Positions 44,601 to 57,965 of a stretch of DNA of 60,000 bases are shown piece after piece. The stretch's first letter is position 1. Each line of letters starts with the position of its first letter. The notes beneath the pieces were generated by a model. It did not search any database and had not been told where the DNA came from. It saw nothing but the letters and a program-made list of their open reading frames with translations. The DNA comes from Takakia lepidozioides (Eukaryota; Streptophyta; Takakiopsida; Takakiales; Takakiaceae), in assembly GCA_030704615.1 (NCBI GenBank), contig CM060731.1, positions 48,672,001-48,732,000 of the forward strand. Reading direction: 5' to 3'. Position numbers and translations under genes: made by a program.

Positions 44601-44689
44601 ATCAGGGCATTATCGATATTGGTCTGATATTAGAAAAAACTCAATATATCCATTATATATCCATATATTGGTCTGACATTTATCCATCG

Positions 44690-44932
44690 GTTATTTTTTT
44701 CTGGCAAAAAATAGCCAGATATTTTTGGGGGGGAATTGAACAATTCACCAGCATGCGCCAGCAGTTGCGTATCATGAGGTTACTTTTGCCTATGTGGACT
44801 TATCAAAACATGCCACCTGTTATATTGCCACTTTTTCTAATCCTACCACCGCGGTATTTTTGCCACATGGACGCTGGGTAGGGTAGAATTTACATGTGTC
44901 TGTGGCGATTTTGGAAAGAAAAAACACTGATA
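44690..44932. mobile_element. MITE-like repeat, copy 1
   Basis: TTTTTTCTGGCAAAAAATAGCC at one end and GGCGATTTTGGAAAGAAAAA at the other form a rough inverted pair; GCCACATGGACGCTGG lies inside. The same parts in the same order occur at 57705-57965. Confidence 0.55.
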
Positions 44933-45720
44933 TTGATTGTATACATTATATATCCAATATCGATTATATCGATTGTGCCGTGTGCACCGTCGATACTCAT
45001 CTAGGTTTTTCTACTCCTACTTCACGTCCTACTTCTACGATCGTCTCTACATGTGGCCTCACATTTCACCCATTCAACGTCCGTGCCCTCCCGCCTCATT
45101 CGCCACTCCAATGCTGTCCCTTCTTTCGACCTTCAGGAACAGCCCCTGCCAATTGGGACCCTTATTTGTTCAACACAAAATGGATCTGATATTGATATCA
45201 AGTATCAAGTACCAAAATTTCAACCATCTAACATGCTGGGAGCTCATTCAGTAATCTTTCACCAACAGTGGGTGAGGATCAAGAAGTAAATTGGCGTCAC
45301 AAGAGATCTTTTAGGAAGACGAGATCTAGAGCTCATCTCTCCTTCCAGCCTTACAAGTCTAAGCGTGGTAGCTGCTAGCAGATCCAACCACCCTTGCATG
45401 CTCTTACTGCTCCTGTTTTTTGGGTGCCTCCTGGTGGCTTCGTAGTTTAGTTTGGTACGGTACCCCCTCGGTACCTCTCTTCTCTTCAGACTCTTGTTTT
45501 GGTCACGAAGCATAGTCTTCCTGGGTCAGCCTCTATGGCACTCATGGCAGAGGTTATTTTTTCCTCTATGTTCCCCTCGGATTTTTACATCCATCATATA
45601 TATAAAGTTTGAGGCCCTCCTCCCTCTTCTCTAAGAAAAAAAAAAAAAAACATGCTTGTAGGTGCCGCCTAGAGTATTACCTAGTAAACACAATACCCAG
45701 CCCGATACGAGTATATGCGA
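44933..45720. other. No recognisable gene
   Basis: Pyrimidine-rich short frames without family resemblance. A poly(A) run of about 16 lies at 45635-45650, perhaps a retroposon tail. Confidence 0.4.
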
Positions 45721-45822
45721 GGACGTAGTGGTGCTAGATGCTAGACTGGGTCTTGTACTTCATAGCAATGTATATATTAGTATTGATACCAGTTTGTTAT
45801 CAGTATAGCAGTCCAACATTCC
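45720..45822. mobile_element. Remnant of the TGGTAT hAT family
   Basis: TATTGATACCAGTTTGTTATC and AGCAGTCCAACATTCC resemble the right end ATACCAGTCCAACACTG of the intact copy at 46648. Confidence 0.4.
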
Positions 45823-45860
45823 TTTGGAACAACATTGCTGATCACATAATATCTAGGGGT

Positions 45861-47341
45861 CTACCAGTCGTTGACCCGAGACTTTGGTGGGCTGACACTA
45901 TCAAGACCGTTGGGCGGGACCGTGCAGAATGATGTTTGCAGGGGGTGGTTGATAAAGACCAGTGGGAGTATGGGGAGAGCGTTGATGAATGGCCAAATCA
46001 TTGAGGGTATGGAGCAGAACAGAAGGCAATGTTCCATGGATTCCGAAACCCCTAAGTGGCAACACTTGCACACTATTGCCTCTGTGAAGTTCAGCCAAGC
46101 ACCCACTTTGAGAACTCTATTCGCCACTTGCCACAGGAAAAAGGCGCTTTGTTTTGCCGGTATCTGTTTGTTCCAGTGTTGGACTGGTATCAAGTTTTTT
46201 ACATACCAGACTGGTCCTGGTACCAGGCTTATCACAAAACTTCCATACCAGTCTGGTCTATATAGTGGTGGATGTATTTTTTTTCCAGATACTGGTATGA
46301 ATATGAGTATCATGACCACAATACCAGCTGGTATGAGATGTCAACTCTGGTATCATTCCAAAGCCATCTTGAGTTACAAATTTATCAAATGGCAAGTATC
46401 AAATGAAAACAAATAAAACATACATAAGGAAATAAATATACTTAAGTACACATATATAGGCATATGTACACATAAATTAATTCAGTACACATATAGAGTA
46501 AATGAGGAAGACGGTGGGGGAGTACTGGTATTGTGGCTGGTATGAAAGAAATGATACCAGCCTGGTCTGGTATATGACCAAGTATACCAGACTGGTCTGG
46601 TATCTAATACCAGTGCATATACCAGTATTATATACCAGTCCAACACTGGTTTCTTCCATATATTTGACCAGATAGGTCCCATTTTTCCTGATGGAAGCCA
46701 TGATTGGCCCATCTATCGTCCCATTTTGACTGGAGCTGGTCAGTTTTAGGGAGAGTTCGGTAGGCTGCGCTTGCAGCGTACCGAAAGAAGGGGAGCTGGG
46801 TGTCTTTGAATTGCCAGCACCATTCTTCCAGATCCACGTTAATGCCCATAATTGGGCAGCCTTCGATCCAGACGAACAGGTTTGAGGAGAGCCAGACTGG
46901 TAGAGGCAGGTTATGGGGCCCTTTTGGGTTCATAACCTTTTCCTGTGAGGACCATTGGCAGACTGTAAGAGGTTTGAATTGACCAGCAGATATTGAAATG
47001 GGGTTGTGCGATTGAAGCTGTAGCGTGTTGGATGAGTCTTGCCTGTTTAGCAGCATTCCATGTATGCAGTTGGCCTGAGATTGAGTAATGTAAATGACAT
47101 GGTTGGGAGATGTGGTGCAACATGGTTCAGGGCCACTGTTAAGGGTTTGAATCCAGTGAAGTGGGATTGATTGGAGGAGCGGGTTATACCCTGCCTTGTG
47201 AGATTGAGAGGCAGTCCCAAGCTGCCCATTTTGCGTCCCCATTCTTTGGATTGCAGGGGCGAGCTGTAGAGGATGTGAGGGAAAATGAGGTGTTTCCACT
47301 AGTCGCCCTCGCAATTGATCTCCCAAGGAGGCTACACACAA
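45861..47341 (-). pseudogene. LINE C-terminus with zf-RVT domain, split by hAT
   Basis: The minus strand reads LPVWLSSNLFVWIEGCPIMG and LPFFRYAASAAYRTLP at 46.7-47.0 kb. After the hAT insert it continues KQSAFFLWQVANRVLKVGAW, CKCCHLGVSESMEHCLLFC and MIWPFI. The last part is the zinc-binding domain at the end of many plant LINE RTs: F-L-W, then C-x2-C-x8-E-x2-H-x5-C and W. The RT itself is missing. This family differs from the 15-19 kb LINE. Confidence 0.75.
46174..46648. mobile_element. Non-autonomous hAT element, TGGTAT family (475 bp)
   Basis: The termini are CAGTGTTGGACTGGTAT and ATACCAGTCCAACACTG, perfect inverted repeats of 17 bp. The flanks GTTTGTTC (46166-46173) and GTTTCTTC (46649-46656) form an 8-bp duplication with one change. 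Inside, ACCAGACTGGT / ACCAGCCTGGT palindromic words repeat near both ends. No coding capacity. It interrupts the LINE tail ORF. Confidence 0.88.
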
Positions 47342-48053
47342 CTAGACATACCAGGTAGTAGCCATGCATTGCCATTAATGTTAGGTAGAATGGTATGGAT
47401 ACTGATCCGGGATCTGTGAGACTCCAACAACTCTGGATGCCCATAGTTTCCCATTCTTGTGGCCCATTGCTCCAGACCTTGAGGGAGATCCTTTAGGTAA
47501 GGGTGGAATTCCAGCCTTTTTGCTTTCAAACATAATGGAAAAAAAACCAGTCCTTGGGGGTGACAGATATTGCACTATCAAAATTGCACTATCATTCAGC
47601 AAAACAATTTATTGCAAAGTAACAATGCTGTACAGGTGGGAATAATAGGTCAAAACAACTGGGGCTATTCCTCATTAGTGAATGAAATGAATCACAGTCT
47701 ATTGAATTACATCGGCCCAATACTCAATGTGGGCTGGTATAAATTGGTGCAGCAGCGGCTACCAACCCTGCACATACATTAGTTATGTAGGTCAGAATTC
47801 CAGAAAGCCCATGATGGACTCCCGTGGAAGCAAGTGTAATACATGGTGTCACTTGACCCCGAAGGACTACCTTTATGACATCCAACACTAGTGAAATGGT
47901 ATTATGCCCCAACCAGAGGGGGATATCTATTGGATGTCGACATATATATGTATATATTATTTGGCCATTGATTCTTCTTCTTCATCTATGGCAAGAGCTG
48001 GATCTGGGAGTGTGGGCTCCCCAAGAAAGAGGGATAATGAATACATCGGCATC
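47342..48053. other. Intergenic, no gene seen
   Basis: Lies downstream of the RWA stop on the minus strand and probably includes its 3' UTR. Confidence 0.4.
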
Positions 48054-51000
48054 TCAGATTGAAATAGTTTTGTAAGTGGTGAATGAGTGCCTTGGGTGAG
48101 AACCAAACTGTCCATCTGCCAAGGCAAGAGAAGTGAGACATACCAGGAATTTAGGGAGCTTAAGAAGTAGCTCCGCAGTGCCATACAGAGAACCACATGC
48201 GATAGCTCCAGCCAGTGCCATGTGTGACAGCCGGCGGTTGTCTTTGTGGGGAACAAAGGCTGATTTGAGCCGATTCGTCAACTCAAAGAAGCGATATGAC
48301 ACCTGTCACCAGGTTTAGAATGATTGGCATCAGCAGATATCATTAAACAAATAAAAAATGAAGGAGGTATTACTGGCTTCCCCACCTCAAGGCCAGGGAC
48401 CAGTTTACCCAGCAACCCACTTTAGAGCTGGATTTGCTGTATGGGTGACACACAACATACACCCGTGGATTTGAACCTCTGACATTTGCAAGGCCACCCT
48501 GTTGACACTGGGCCATCTGTTGGATGCTTCCATCAGTTCTTGTATATATGGGTTTCATGCAATGGTGGAAAGACAAATCCACACTGATCAGTCTTGCAAC
48601 TAGACTTGAAGTGGTTCAAGTAGCCAACCCTCCCATGCCAGGACATCCAGCAGGCACAAATAGAAGTCCGGAGGGTCATGACAACTCCACACATAGTGAA
48701 TTTGCAGAATGTAGAGTACCATAAGTCCCAATGCAATGCAAAGATAACAGGGACAAATCTCAAATGATGGAATCTGTACCGAGACGTAGATAGCTGTAGT
48801 CAACATGAAGTTGAGCAATGGGTAATCTGGAATTAACGACAGTAGCATCTTGGGCTGCCCATTTGCCACACCAGTCCTGCATGGTCCAAACCAACCCAGA
48901 TTGCCAAAACACATTGAGCTTGGCATGCAAAGGATAGACCTACAGCCATATCAGTGAAGGAACTTCTATCGTCCCAGGGAACATGCCAGACCCTTATGGT
49001 TACACAAGTCAAATATAACGAGGGCAACAAACATGTGACAGGGCAGGATTATTAAACATCATACAACTGGAAGGGAGGTTGCAAACCTGAGCCAAATGTG
49101 GAATTGTGCGATGTACGTCTCCAGGGTTATTTTGCCTAACCATCTGCAATAACAACATGCTATTACAGACATTGACAAATGTGTGAAACATGAAGAACAC
49201 CCTCACCAGGATGTGCAAGCATGCAGCATGCCCTGTGTATAGAACAAATTACTGGTGGACCAATAGTATCAATAGGCAAGTGACAGCCTCAGAGCCTCCA
49301 AGTCCTACCTTGATATCAGTTGCTACAAGCCTTATTGCCCACCGTAATATGTAATGACAAGAAGCTCCTAATCATGCTGCCATGAGTCACATAGGGAATC
49401 TCCAGTGTTTTTGACCCTTTCAACTGTCATGCATTGCAGAAAAGGGACCAAACAAAATTCTAACTTACGCAAATAGAGTGAGAGACCAATTCCGCAATGG
49501 CTGTGTGAAATTGCGTAGTGTAATGTAGACACTGCACCCAATCCACCACACGTCTTCACAAAGAAGCCTATGCCATAGCTCTGGAGATGGCTCTATTCAA
49601 CGAAGACTTGCTAATTGAATTGCATTCAAGGATTAGGTAGTGAAGCAGCACAACATTCAGCACTTGATCAAATGCTCTCCTTCCTAAGTGTTAATAGTAC
49701 AAGAAGGTTCCATACATGAGCTGGGCCTCAAGAGTAGCAGATGGAGAGAGAGAGAGGGCATACGTCTCTATAAACCAGCAGTAACCCTACAATCCTAGAA
49801 GCCAAAACTTTGCCTTGATTGAAGATATGAATAAACTTTGTCAATAGTACAATGAAAGCTATCACTCCAATCTTGTGTGCCACCCACCCCCCTAACTACT
49901 CTCTTTGCATCTCTCAGAAAAAGATTAAGGGCAGACCACATACGTGATAGGGATCCAGGAGGTGTACGGATGCAGTTTGTTGTAGGAGACCTTGTCAAGC
50001 TTGTATATGTGCTCATACCACAAATAGCCCACCTGAAGGGATCATGCAATCTTCGTAAGCACACAGTCTCGAAGAAGTTCTTGGGGCAACTACATCTCCA
50101 GATTCTAATTGGAAATCCCCTTTCTGTCTATCTGAAAAAGAGTTCCTGCTGAGCAAATGCAATGAGCATAAATAGCTATACTTTTCGTGGTGTTGGCTTT
50201 GCCCCTTAAGCAAATTAGGAGCCCAAGCTTACAAGCAAGCTGACAGTCACAATGCTCATCTTCAGAACTGTTCTCATTCGGAGCTCCATCTCCTCCAGTT
50301 TTTCCAGCCATCTTTCCACCTGCCAAATTGTATGCATCTCCATATTGGCAATTAACCATACTCTCCAGCAAGAAAACATCTGTCATTGGGTCATGCGAGA
50401 CCCCTTAAACATGCACAAGTCGGACAGCAGTCTAGAGTACTCAACAGTGTGCCAAGCTTGTACAAGTTTATTGACCCCACATGAATGGAGTATCCTTGGG
50501 TGCATAGAAAGAAGGTGACTAAGGACTTTCAGCCATGGTGCAGGTGAAAGCTCTAAGTTTCATATTGCAGAACCTCATTCTAAGAATAGGAACCCTAAAA
50601 TCAACACTCAAACTTATCTACATGTTTGAACATATGACATGACATTTTGAAGACTTTAAGAGAACCTGCAGGGAGACTAGCATCCCAGGATAGTGTAGTG
50701 CTGAAAGCATTACAGAGAGCAAATCACATGAAGGAGCAAGATAAGACCACCCCACATTTCATTTCCATCCAGATGAATGTGAAGATACATACTGTAGGAT
50801 GAAAATATGCATATAACATGCCAATGATCCAGATGTACCGATCGAGGCCTGATCGAAAATGCCACTCATGCAGAAGGGACAGAGGTGTCTTTGCCAGAGG
50901 GTCCGAATATCCTGCAAAAATTTAAGAATATCTGAATCACTCCAAGATAACAAGAGCACTAGTGTATGATACTATAGAACAGGCCATGCAATGGCAAAGA

Positions 51001-54000
51001 GCTGCACAATAGAATGTCTTTGAGCATCTTTTGAGGATAACTCATGGGCATGTTTACAGAAGAGGTTGAGCCTCCTGTGCACTATAATAGGTAAAAGAGG
51101 GATAAGACTCCAGCAGAAGCCAGTGTAAATAAGCAGAGTACTGCCCCCTGTCGTGGATGGACTGTCCGCAAAGGGTAAAATAATTACCCTGTTCAGGAAT
51201 TATAGTGATGCATGCACCTCCTTGCTATAGCCATGGCTCCATAAATAACCTCCAATTTTGACAGGGCTGGGCCCACTTGTCAGTGCTGATGTGTAAACAC
51301 ACTATCAGGGTGGTTCAGGCCATTGAACCTTGCATTGTATCCCCTACTACCATGGTCCCAGCTATCTGTCAACAGCACTTATACTGAGCCCACTCAAAAA
51401 AGTCATAAGACTATGTAGGTTTGGTAACTGAAAGCAGAATGAGGTATGACCATACCACACCAATGACAGTTACAACATCTTTCCAGACACCACATACCTC
51501 CTCTACTGATGCTAAACTGCGGTCAAAGACATCTACTTTGCTTACAGTGATGCAAAGATCAGGAGACTTACCCATCAGAAAGGTGAGGGGGGCCCAGATG
51601 AATTCAAACATGCCAGGGATTTCCCAAACAATAATGAACACCAGGAAACACACGGCCATCTTCAAAGCAATCACAGTAGGCACCTCATTGTACTTGTGAA
51701 AGATTCCAAGAGCACCGTACACCATGAGAGTGAACAGAGTGTGCATGGGGCATATGTAATACAGCATGTAGTCGTTGTTTAGCACAATACAGCAAAAGAA
51801 CACCAGAAAGTTCAGCCGCCACATCATCTGTTTACACACCCAAATTCCGACTAATTTAGCACCGATGGCAAAAAGATATAACAAAATTGAATGTGCAGTG
51901 CCTTAGGTGGTAAGAACCTTGCTAGAGCCAATGGGGGGCTGCCTGGTAAGGAGCATATGTACATTATCATCACAATGGTACTTTCTGATAGCTCTGTTGA
52001 CAGGTTTCATACGTTTCCCTGCCACTCATTTAAGCTTAACAAACTAGAAGAAGAGCAGTGATGCAACCATGTTGTTCATAGAACTCCTTCCATGATTATG
52101 GATTATTAATCCCATAGGGGACAGGACATGTCCATTTCTAGGTGTGAGGGCATAGCAAAACATATTGCGCATTTGTCCACTAGGCATGATCTGCTCATGA
52201 ACAGGCTTATGTTGATTTGAACCAAGGACACACCTAAGTGTGGCCTCAGTTATCTTACAAATGAGCTATCTGCTGGAAGCATTTGACCAGCAAGTCTCAT
52301 CATTGTACCCTAGAAAACTACAGTACTTGGGAGGACTATTGGTGTCAAGGTAGCTTTTAACTGCACTGACTAGCTTAGGGTGCATTCCAACCTAGGGAAA
52401 CAAGCTGGATCATGAAACATAGTTCACCTGTGCAAACCGGCCGAGGCTAAAGTCTTTGCGAATGTAATAGTAGGAGAAGTTGCCAAAGCCAGTCATCCAA
52501 ACATAGGCAGCTATGAATACTCGAATGGCATTGTAAAACTCTCTCGCATTGAAGTAGTGATACATCAAGAAAAGGACCTGCCATTGTAACAGCAAACCAC
52601 AAATGGTTCAGAAATGTCACTGACTGTAGTAGAAGCAAGTTAAGGAGGATTGCTACTGGTATACAACAATCGAGAGGCTTGCACTAATTTCTAGGCTACA
52701 GTGCTTGACCTCCTTGTCAGCTTGTAGAAATGCAGAGAATTTTGTATAGACTCATCAGGGGAAAAAACCTTTTGGGAAGAAAAGTATAGACTTGTTTTAA
52801 TGGGGATTAGCATGGAGCCAAAGACTTTAAGTATGACCATAGTGCTTTCCCACACCTACAAAGTTATTGTTGACATAGACCTACAACTTTGACACCTGGA
52901 GGGACTGAGAACAAATACCTGCATCCATCCCTTCCACTCTTCAGTTTGATGTCTGTTGAGGTAAAGAATAGATTTGCCTGATGCCACAGTCTTCTCGATA
53001 TGTTTTTTTAATGATGTTACTCCTGACACTAAGATGAGCAGCAAGTAGAGGAACAAAAATAGATCCCGGTCGTAATTCTGCACCACAACTCAATCTGGTC
53101 AGACAGTTGTAAGCTCAATAGAATACTGCAAGTATGGTCCCCCAACTTTCATTGGTGCCAAAGCCCTTCCTGCAGGATTTTACAGGAGCAAACATACTCA
53201 GAAACCCCGCCAAGAATAATTTGAAGAGCTAGGTGCACAAAGAACTCCTCATTCAGAGCTTCTGTGATGCAAAACCGCAACAAATCAATAGATGTTCTCA
53301 GTAAATTTTGAGAGCATGGAAATTAAAGAAGATGATCAGGAACTGAAAGACACTCAAATGACCATTATGGATACAAGTTTCGCAAGGAGTATAGTTACAA
53401 TCAGACTGTACCTTTTTAGATCCACCAAAAATGCCAGTTCGGTCACACATGTAGAAGTAGCAGAGGAGGCCAGAAAATTCAGCACTGCAATCCAGCCATT
53501 GCTCTCCTATCAGCATATTGCAATGGACATGAATTTGACAAGGTCCTTCAGATGTATCTGTCCCTCACGAACAACAGACCGCACGGTGTTTCGACCCGGA
53601 GTTGATGTGTCCCTCACAGGCTCCATAAGGAAATGTAAACAGAACCCTGGAGACTCTCTTACTATCACTCTCTTCTTCAGATCAATTGTCTGTTCCAAGG
53701 TAAGTCATACTACCAGGTATCAGCCCTGACAAAGGTAGTTTCTGTCCCTTTGGGTTCACAAGGCCACAAGGCTACGGCAAACAACGTCTTATGAGTACAT
53801 TCTTTCTGTGGATAAGGCCGGCCTTGGAGTACGCATCTGCTGTGTGGGTATACAACTCCAACCATGCTAAATCCCTAAAATCCATTCAGGCCGCGGTGCA
53901 AATGACATGCCTAATACCTGATACCCTAAGATAATCAAATCTATTTCTTAGAAGTAAGACCATCACGTTAAACAGGCCAAGTCTTGGCAGAAAAAGGTAG

Positions 54001-56036
54001 ATGAGATTTTCAAGTATATGAATATCAGTCCTGATGAATTGACCCTACTGGATGAAGCTGCCCTGGAGGGGGTTGTGTCCAAAGCAATGTCTGATGCCCA
54101 AAGACTGTCTGCTGAAAATGAATTTAGGCATAAAACTTCGCTGAACTTGCTTCCAGTCTGTGACATGGGCAAGGACCTTAAGGATGATCTCAAGGGCCTA
54201 GCTACCTTTGGCACTAGACTAAATTTAAACTCAGGGCGGGAAGCCTACCTTTGAACAATAAAAAGATGCAGAGAGGAAGAAGAGATTGTAATTGCCCAAT
54301 ATGCAGGCAATCTGAAGACAATATACATTGTCCGGGATATTCTCACCAGAGAGTGACCCTCTTCAGGACAATCAAGAACATTGTCTCGGAACCTCTGTTT
54401 ACTAACAACTAGTTTGGGCTTTTCCAGATATCCTCTAGGAAGCCCTTCACACAAGCATCAATCTGCTGTATGTGAACAGCCCAAAAGTTAGACCCCACCA
54501 GGGCCAGGGCTTAAGGCTCAGCCTTGACACTCTGGAAAACCCGAACTAATTGTTTGTATAAAGGTAAGTCACTACCAGAGTGAGCCCCTCACAAAGGAAG
54601 TTTATATTCCCTTTTGTGCCGCCCAAACTGGGCACGGGGTCTATGGCAACAAGGCTACGGCAAACAACATCTTATGAGTACATTCTCTCTTTGAGTTTGC
54701 ATGAGGACAAATGCCTTAATGGCAGTTGCGGGAAAATGTTTCCCGCAGGGTTGATGGCCGTAAGGCTATGGCAAGCCAACATTCGCAGGGAAGAGCATGA
54801 GTACATCTTCTCTCACTCACTGTGCTGGTCAACTTGCTGTGTCAGAAGACTTTGCACAGCAATGTAGACTGCAGGTGGACTAGCTGAAACAAAGATTAGT
54901 CTTCAACACAACGATGGTCAACACAACCACTGACTGTTCGGCACGGGTCAAGAGGTCTGCAACAAAAACTCCTACATATATCTCTTGAAATGCTCATCCA
55001 TCTATCCCACACAATGTGACATCATGAATCAAACAAAGGTGCAGCATTGTCACCCTGACTGTGAGGCCAATGCCAACATGAGGAAATGGCTATTTAGCTT
55101 GGTCCTAATGGTGGAAGACAAACGATCGAGCCATTAAGTCTCTTCCTGAGCATGATGCTCATAAGAGAGCACTGCATCATTGCAAGTTATAAATAAGGTA
55201 AAGAGCAGATAACATACATGGCTCTCAAAGTGAGGCGATTGTCAATAAGGAAGGCCTCGTCCAAGGTGAAAAACCTGCACATTCACAAAGAAAATCATTG
55301 AATTCAGTGAAATTTCGCCCTCATCCTTTGTGCCTGCACAGGAAATTAATAACCTATCTGTTATTTTGTGAAGATTTGCCACCATAATCAAGTGGTTCAA
55401 GATTTGCATGGAGAGCAGTGATGCGTGTTTAGAAGTTTCTATGAATTACTATCAAGATTCCACAAACCTTTGCCAGATTGGGTTTGGCCAAATGCAATAC
55501 TACAGCGGTAGTTCACTTTTTTCAGGAGAGAGACACATACTTGTAAAGTTGAGATTGAACTGAGGAGGTTCCTCCCTTAATATTGGCTACAAGGGGAAGG
55601 CCACCCTCCAGAAGCACAGCTTTCTCTTCATCTATTGTTGACCCAACAACCAACTCCTTGAGATTGACATCTGAGTGCCTGCATCCATCAAGCCCTATGG
55701 GAACCAGTCAAAATCAGCTCATTTCACCGATGCTGTGGGCTGTATGATTTTTGACTGCTCTGTGGTGCACACAATGCAGGAAGACAGGAAGGAAGGAGGC
55801 ACTTGGCCTCTCACCATCAGGTTATAATATGTGAGGATACCCTGCTTGAAAACTCAGACAACTTGATCTGGCCAGCAAATGCATTTTCTTGCAAGTTTCA
55901 GCAGCAGGGTCAGATCAACGTACACTTTGGAGGGAATCCGATGCCTCTTGAACTCTAGGATCTCAGAGTAGACCCAAGCAGTTATCAGGGGCATCATCCC
56001 CATAAAGAAAGCCACCTGCTCATTGCACCCAATCAT
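48054..56036 (-). CDS. RWA: RWA-type wall polysaccharide O-acetylation protein (14 exons, 568 aa)
   Basis: Exons (minus): 56036-55924, 55678-55541, 55274-55218, 53484-53412, 53077-52919, 52577-52428, 51827-51572, 50911-50793, 50319-50233, 50032-49944, 49531-49469, 49143-49087, 48876-48780, 48302-48054. They sum to 1707 nt in one open frame. The protein is a ten-span-type Golgi membrane protein of the Cas1p/CASD1 acyltransferase family. Visible blocks: [127 protein letters not shown] proteins are needed for O-acetylation of xylan, pectin and xyloglucan, probably acting before the TBL transferases (family knowledge). The last exon could instead splice at CCTG|GTATGT (48144). Intact. Confidence 0.93.
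48355..48540 (-). repeat. tRNA-derived SINE downstream of RWA
   Basis: The minus strand reads AGATGGCCCAGTGTCAACAG (A box) and CAGAGGTTCAAATCCACGG (B box). It ends near ACCTCCTTCATTTTTTATTTG. Confidence 0.65.
52195..52285 (-). repeat. tRNA-derived SINE in RWA intron 6
   Basis: The minus strand reads CAGATAGCTCATTTGTAAG (A box) and CTTGGTTCAAATCAAC (B box). Confidence 0.6.
53705..54830 (+). mobile_element. LINE fragment antisense in RWA intron 3
   Basis: The plus strand starts with a 3' module (53715-53805). It continues with a LINE C-terminal [19 protein letters not shown]-type text at 53.82 kb, [39 protein letters not shown]. It closes with two more modules (54580-54690, 54730-54815). It is the same family as the 15-19 kb LINE, opposite to the host gene, inside the intron between exons 55274-55218 and 53484-53412. 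Confidence 0.82.
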
Positions 56037-57704
56037 GTGCAGGTTGGAGACATTTCAGTCATTTGACAAGAGACATTGAATGCCTCTCACAGATATGAAC
56101 AACTGTCAATGTGTAAAACGTGATAAATTGAAAACAGCAGCAGCATCCCCCAAAAACTCATCATTGTATGTGGAAATACAGCCCAAAGAATCCAGTGAGA
56201 CCTCACTTTATTTTGAAAGCCCTTGCATTCATCTTGGATTGAAAGCACAAATGAATTGTCGCGCAACGCCCACATAGCAGGCATTGATGACAATCTACTC
56301 AAAGGTTGACTGCATATTCTAGGGACAAGAAATGTTGATACATTGTGGGGTTTCTACACTGCCTGTAAAGAGTGAACATTCAAACACTAGTTATTTCCAA
56401 AATTCATAATTATAAGGAAGATGACTTTGCAATCTGATCACCCTCCGATTACATACGCCCCAGCGACTACCAAGTTGAAGTGATCTTAGAAGAACAAAGT
56501 CTATGTGGTGTGACCTCAATGGCTGCATGATAGCATTGGGCCAGGGGTGAACAAATCGGCGATCATATCTTCAAGAGATTGTGTGAGGGACTTGCACTGA
56601 ATTCTGTTGATGGAGACCTACCGGAGGCAGTATCGCCTCTTCTCTTTCGATTGGCTAAGGATTCACAGCAGGTTCATTTATTCTGTCTCTGCACCTGTAT
56701 CTGGGTGTCTATCTTCGATCGGGAGCGGACGTTATGACCACACGACCGCGGAAAGGACAATCCATACACGCATCTCTCTAACTCTCTCTCTCTCTCTCCA
56801 GAAAACAAGAATGCAGGAGACGTGAACCTGGCAGGCTGGCAAAACATCCATATCCATTGCTGAAGCTCCTCCGCTCGGAATGTGCAATGGCCCTGCCCGT
56901 GTATTGTGTACCGTCGTAAGAGTAACAATCTTCTGTCTTCACATCTGCCTCCAAATGCAATAAAAGATTCACTTATTCACATCAATATGTCAAAATCGCA
57001 TGCCCCAAGATCGCATGCATCATAGCCCACGCTGCAGACTGGAATGCTTTGTGTTGATCAGGACCCGAATTTCCTCGAAACCTGACTGACACTTCAAATC
57101 TTCTCATACCGCTCAGCTTCCAGACACTGCAAGCTGAGTGCTCCCGGTGACACGCAGCAACAGCACTGGGCCCTCGATCGCCGATCAAAGCTTTCCATAG
57201 AGCCACACATCCAAGTGTGTACAATGCAAAGGCAGACACCAGTCAGACTACTCCGGGGGGAGAAGAAGTCCGAGAAATCACATTCATTCCCACTCAAACT
57301 CTCTCCCAGACTCTCCGGACGAAGAAGAAGACTGCTACCACGCCAAGCCGTCAAAACAACATCAAACCATAGTTTTCCCTTAACAGCAGGAACGACACAG
57401 CCAATGAGTGTCAGACGATGCGGATCTTTCTTATCCCGGTGCAAAAGGCATGGATCACACCAACACAAGATCCCTAACAATCAGAGCAAAGATCACAGAG
57501 CGCGTAATGCCTCGCAGCAAGAGCGCAGATCACATCCTCCACGCTGCCCTCGCTGCACACACATCACAACACTCCCCCCTCCCTCTCCTCTCTCTCTCTC
57601 AAGAGGATGGGATGATTGCTCGATGAATCTCCAGTTCAGGCATTTGTTCATCTCCCCTCCTCTTTATTCATTCATCCATCCCTCGCATATATCTAGGGGA
57701 ATCT
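56037..57704. promoter_or_regulatory. RWA upstream / divergent intergenic region
   Basis: No coding resemblance. A (CT)n run at 56779-56800 reads GA-rich on the RWA sense strand, as in plant 5' leaders. A second (CT)n run is at 57581-57600. Promoters are presumed here, not located. Confidence 0.35.
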
Positions 57705-57965
57705 CCGTGTTTTTTTTTCTGGCAAAAAATCGCCAGTCGGTCAGCTACTTGTACAAAGGAATTATGGGGGGTAAAATCCCAGATTTTCGCCAACAAGCAC
57801 CAGTAGAGAAATTTCAGGAGCTTTACTATTGACGACGTGGACCAATTAAAAGATGCCGCTTGGAATTTAGCTACTTTTCTAGCTCTGTCAACTCGATATT
57901 CTCGCCACATGGGCACTGGGGAGAATTCCCGCCAGCGATTTTGGAAATACGAGAAGAAAAACAGT
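57705..57965. mobile_element. MITE-like repeat, copy 2
   Basis: TTTTTTTCTGGCAAAAAATCGCC at the left and GCGATTTTGGAAATACG at the right, with CGCCACATGGGCACTGG between. Order and spacing match copy 1 at 44690-44932. Confidence 0.55.

Noticed and set aside
46628-47341. 237-codon minus-strand host gene
   Set aside because: Its downstream part continues across the hAT insertion into a zf-RVT LINE tail, so it is transposon sequence.
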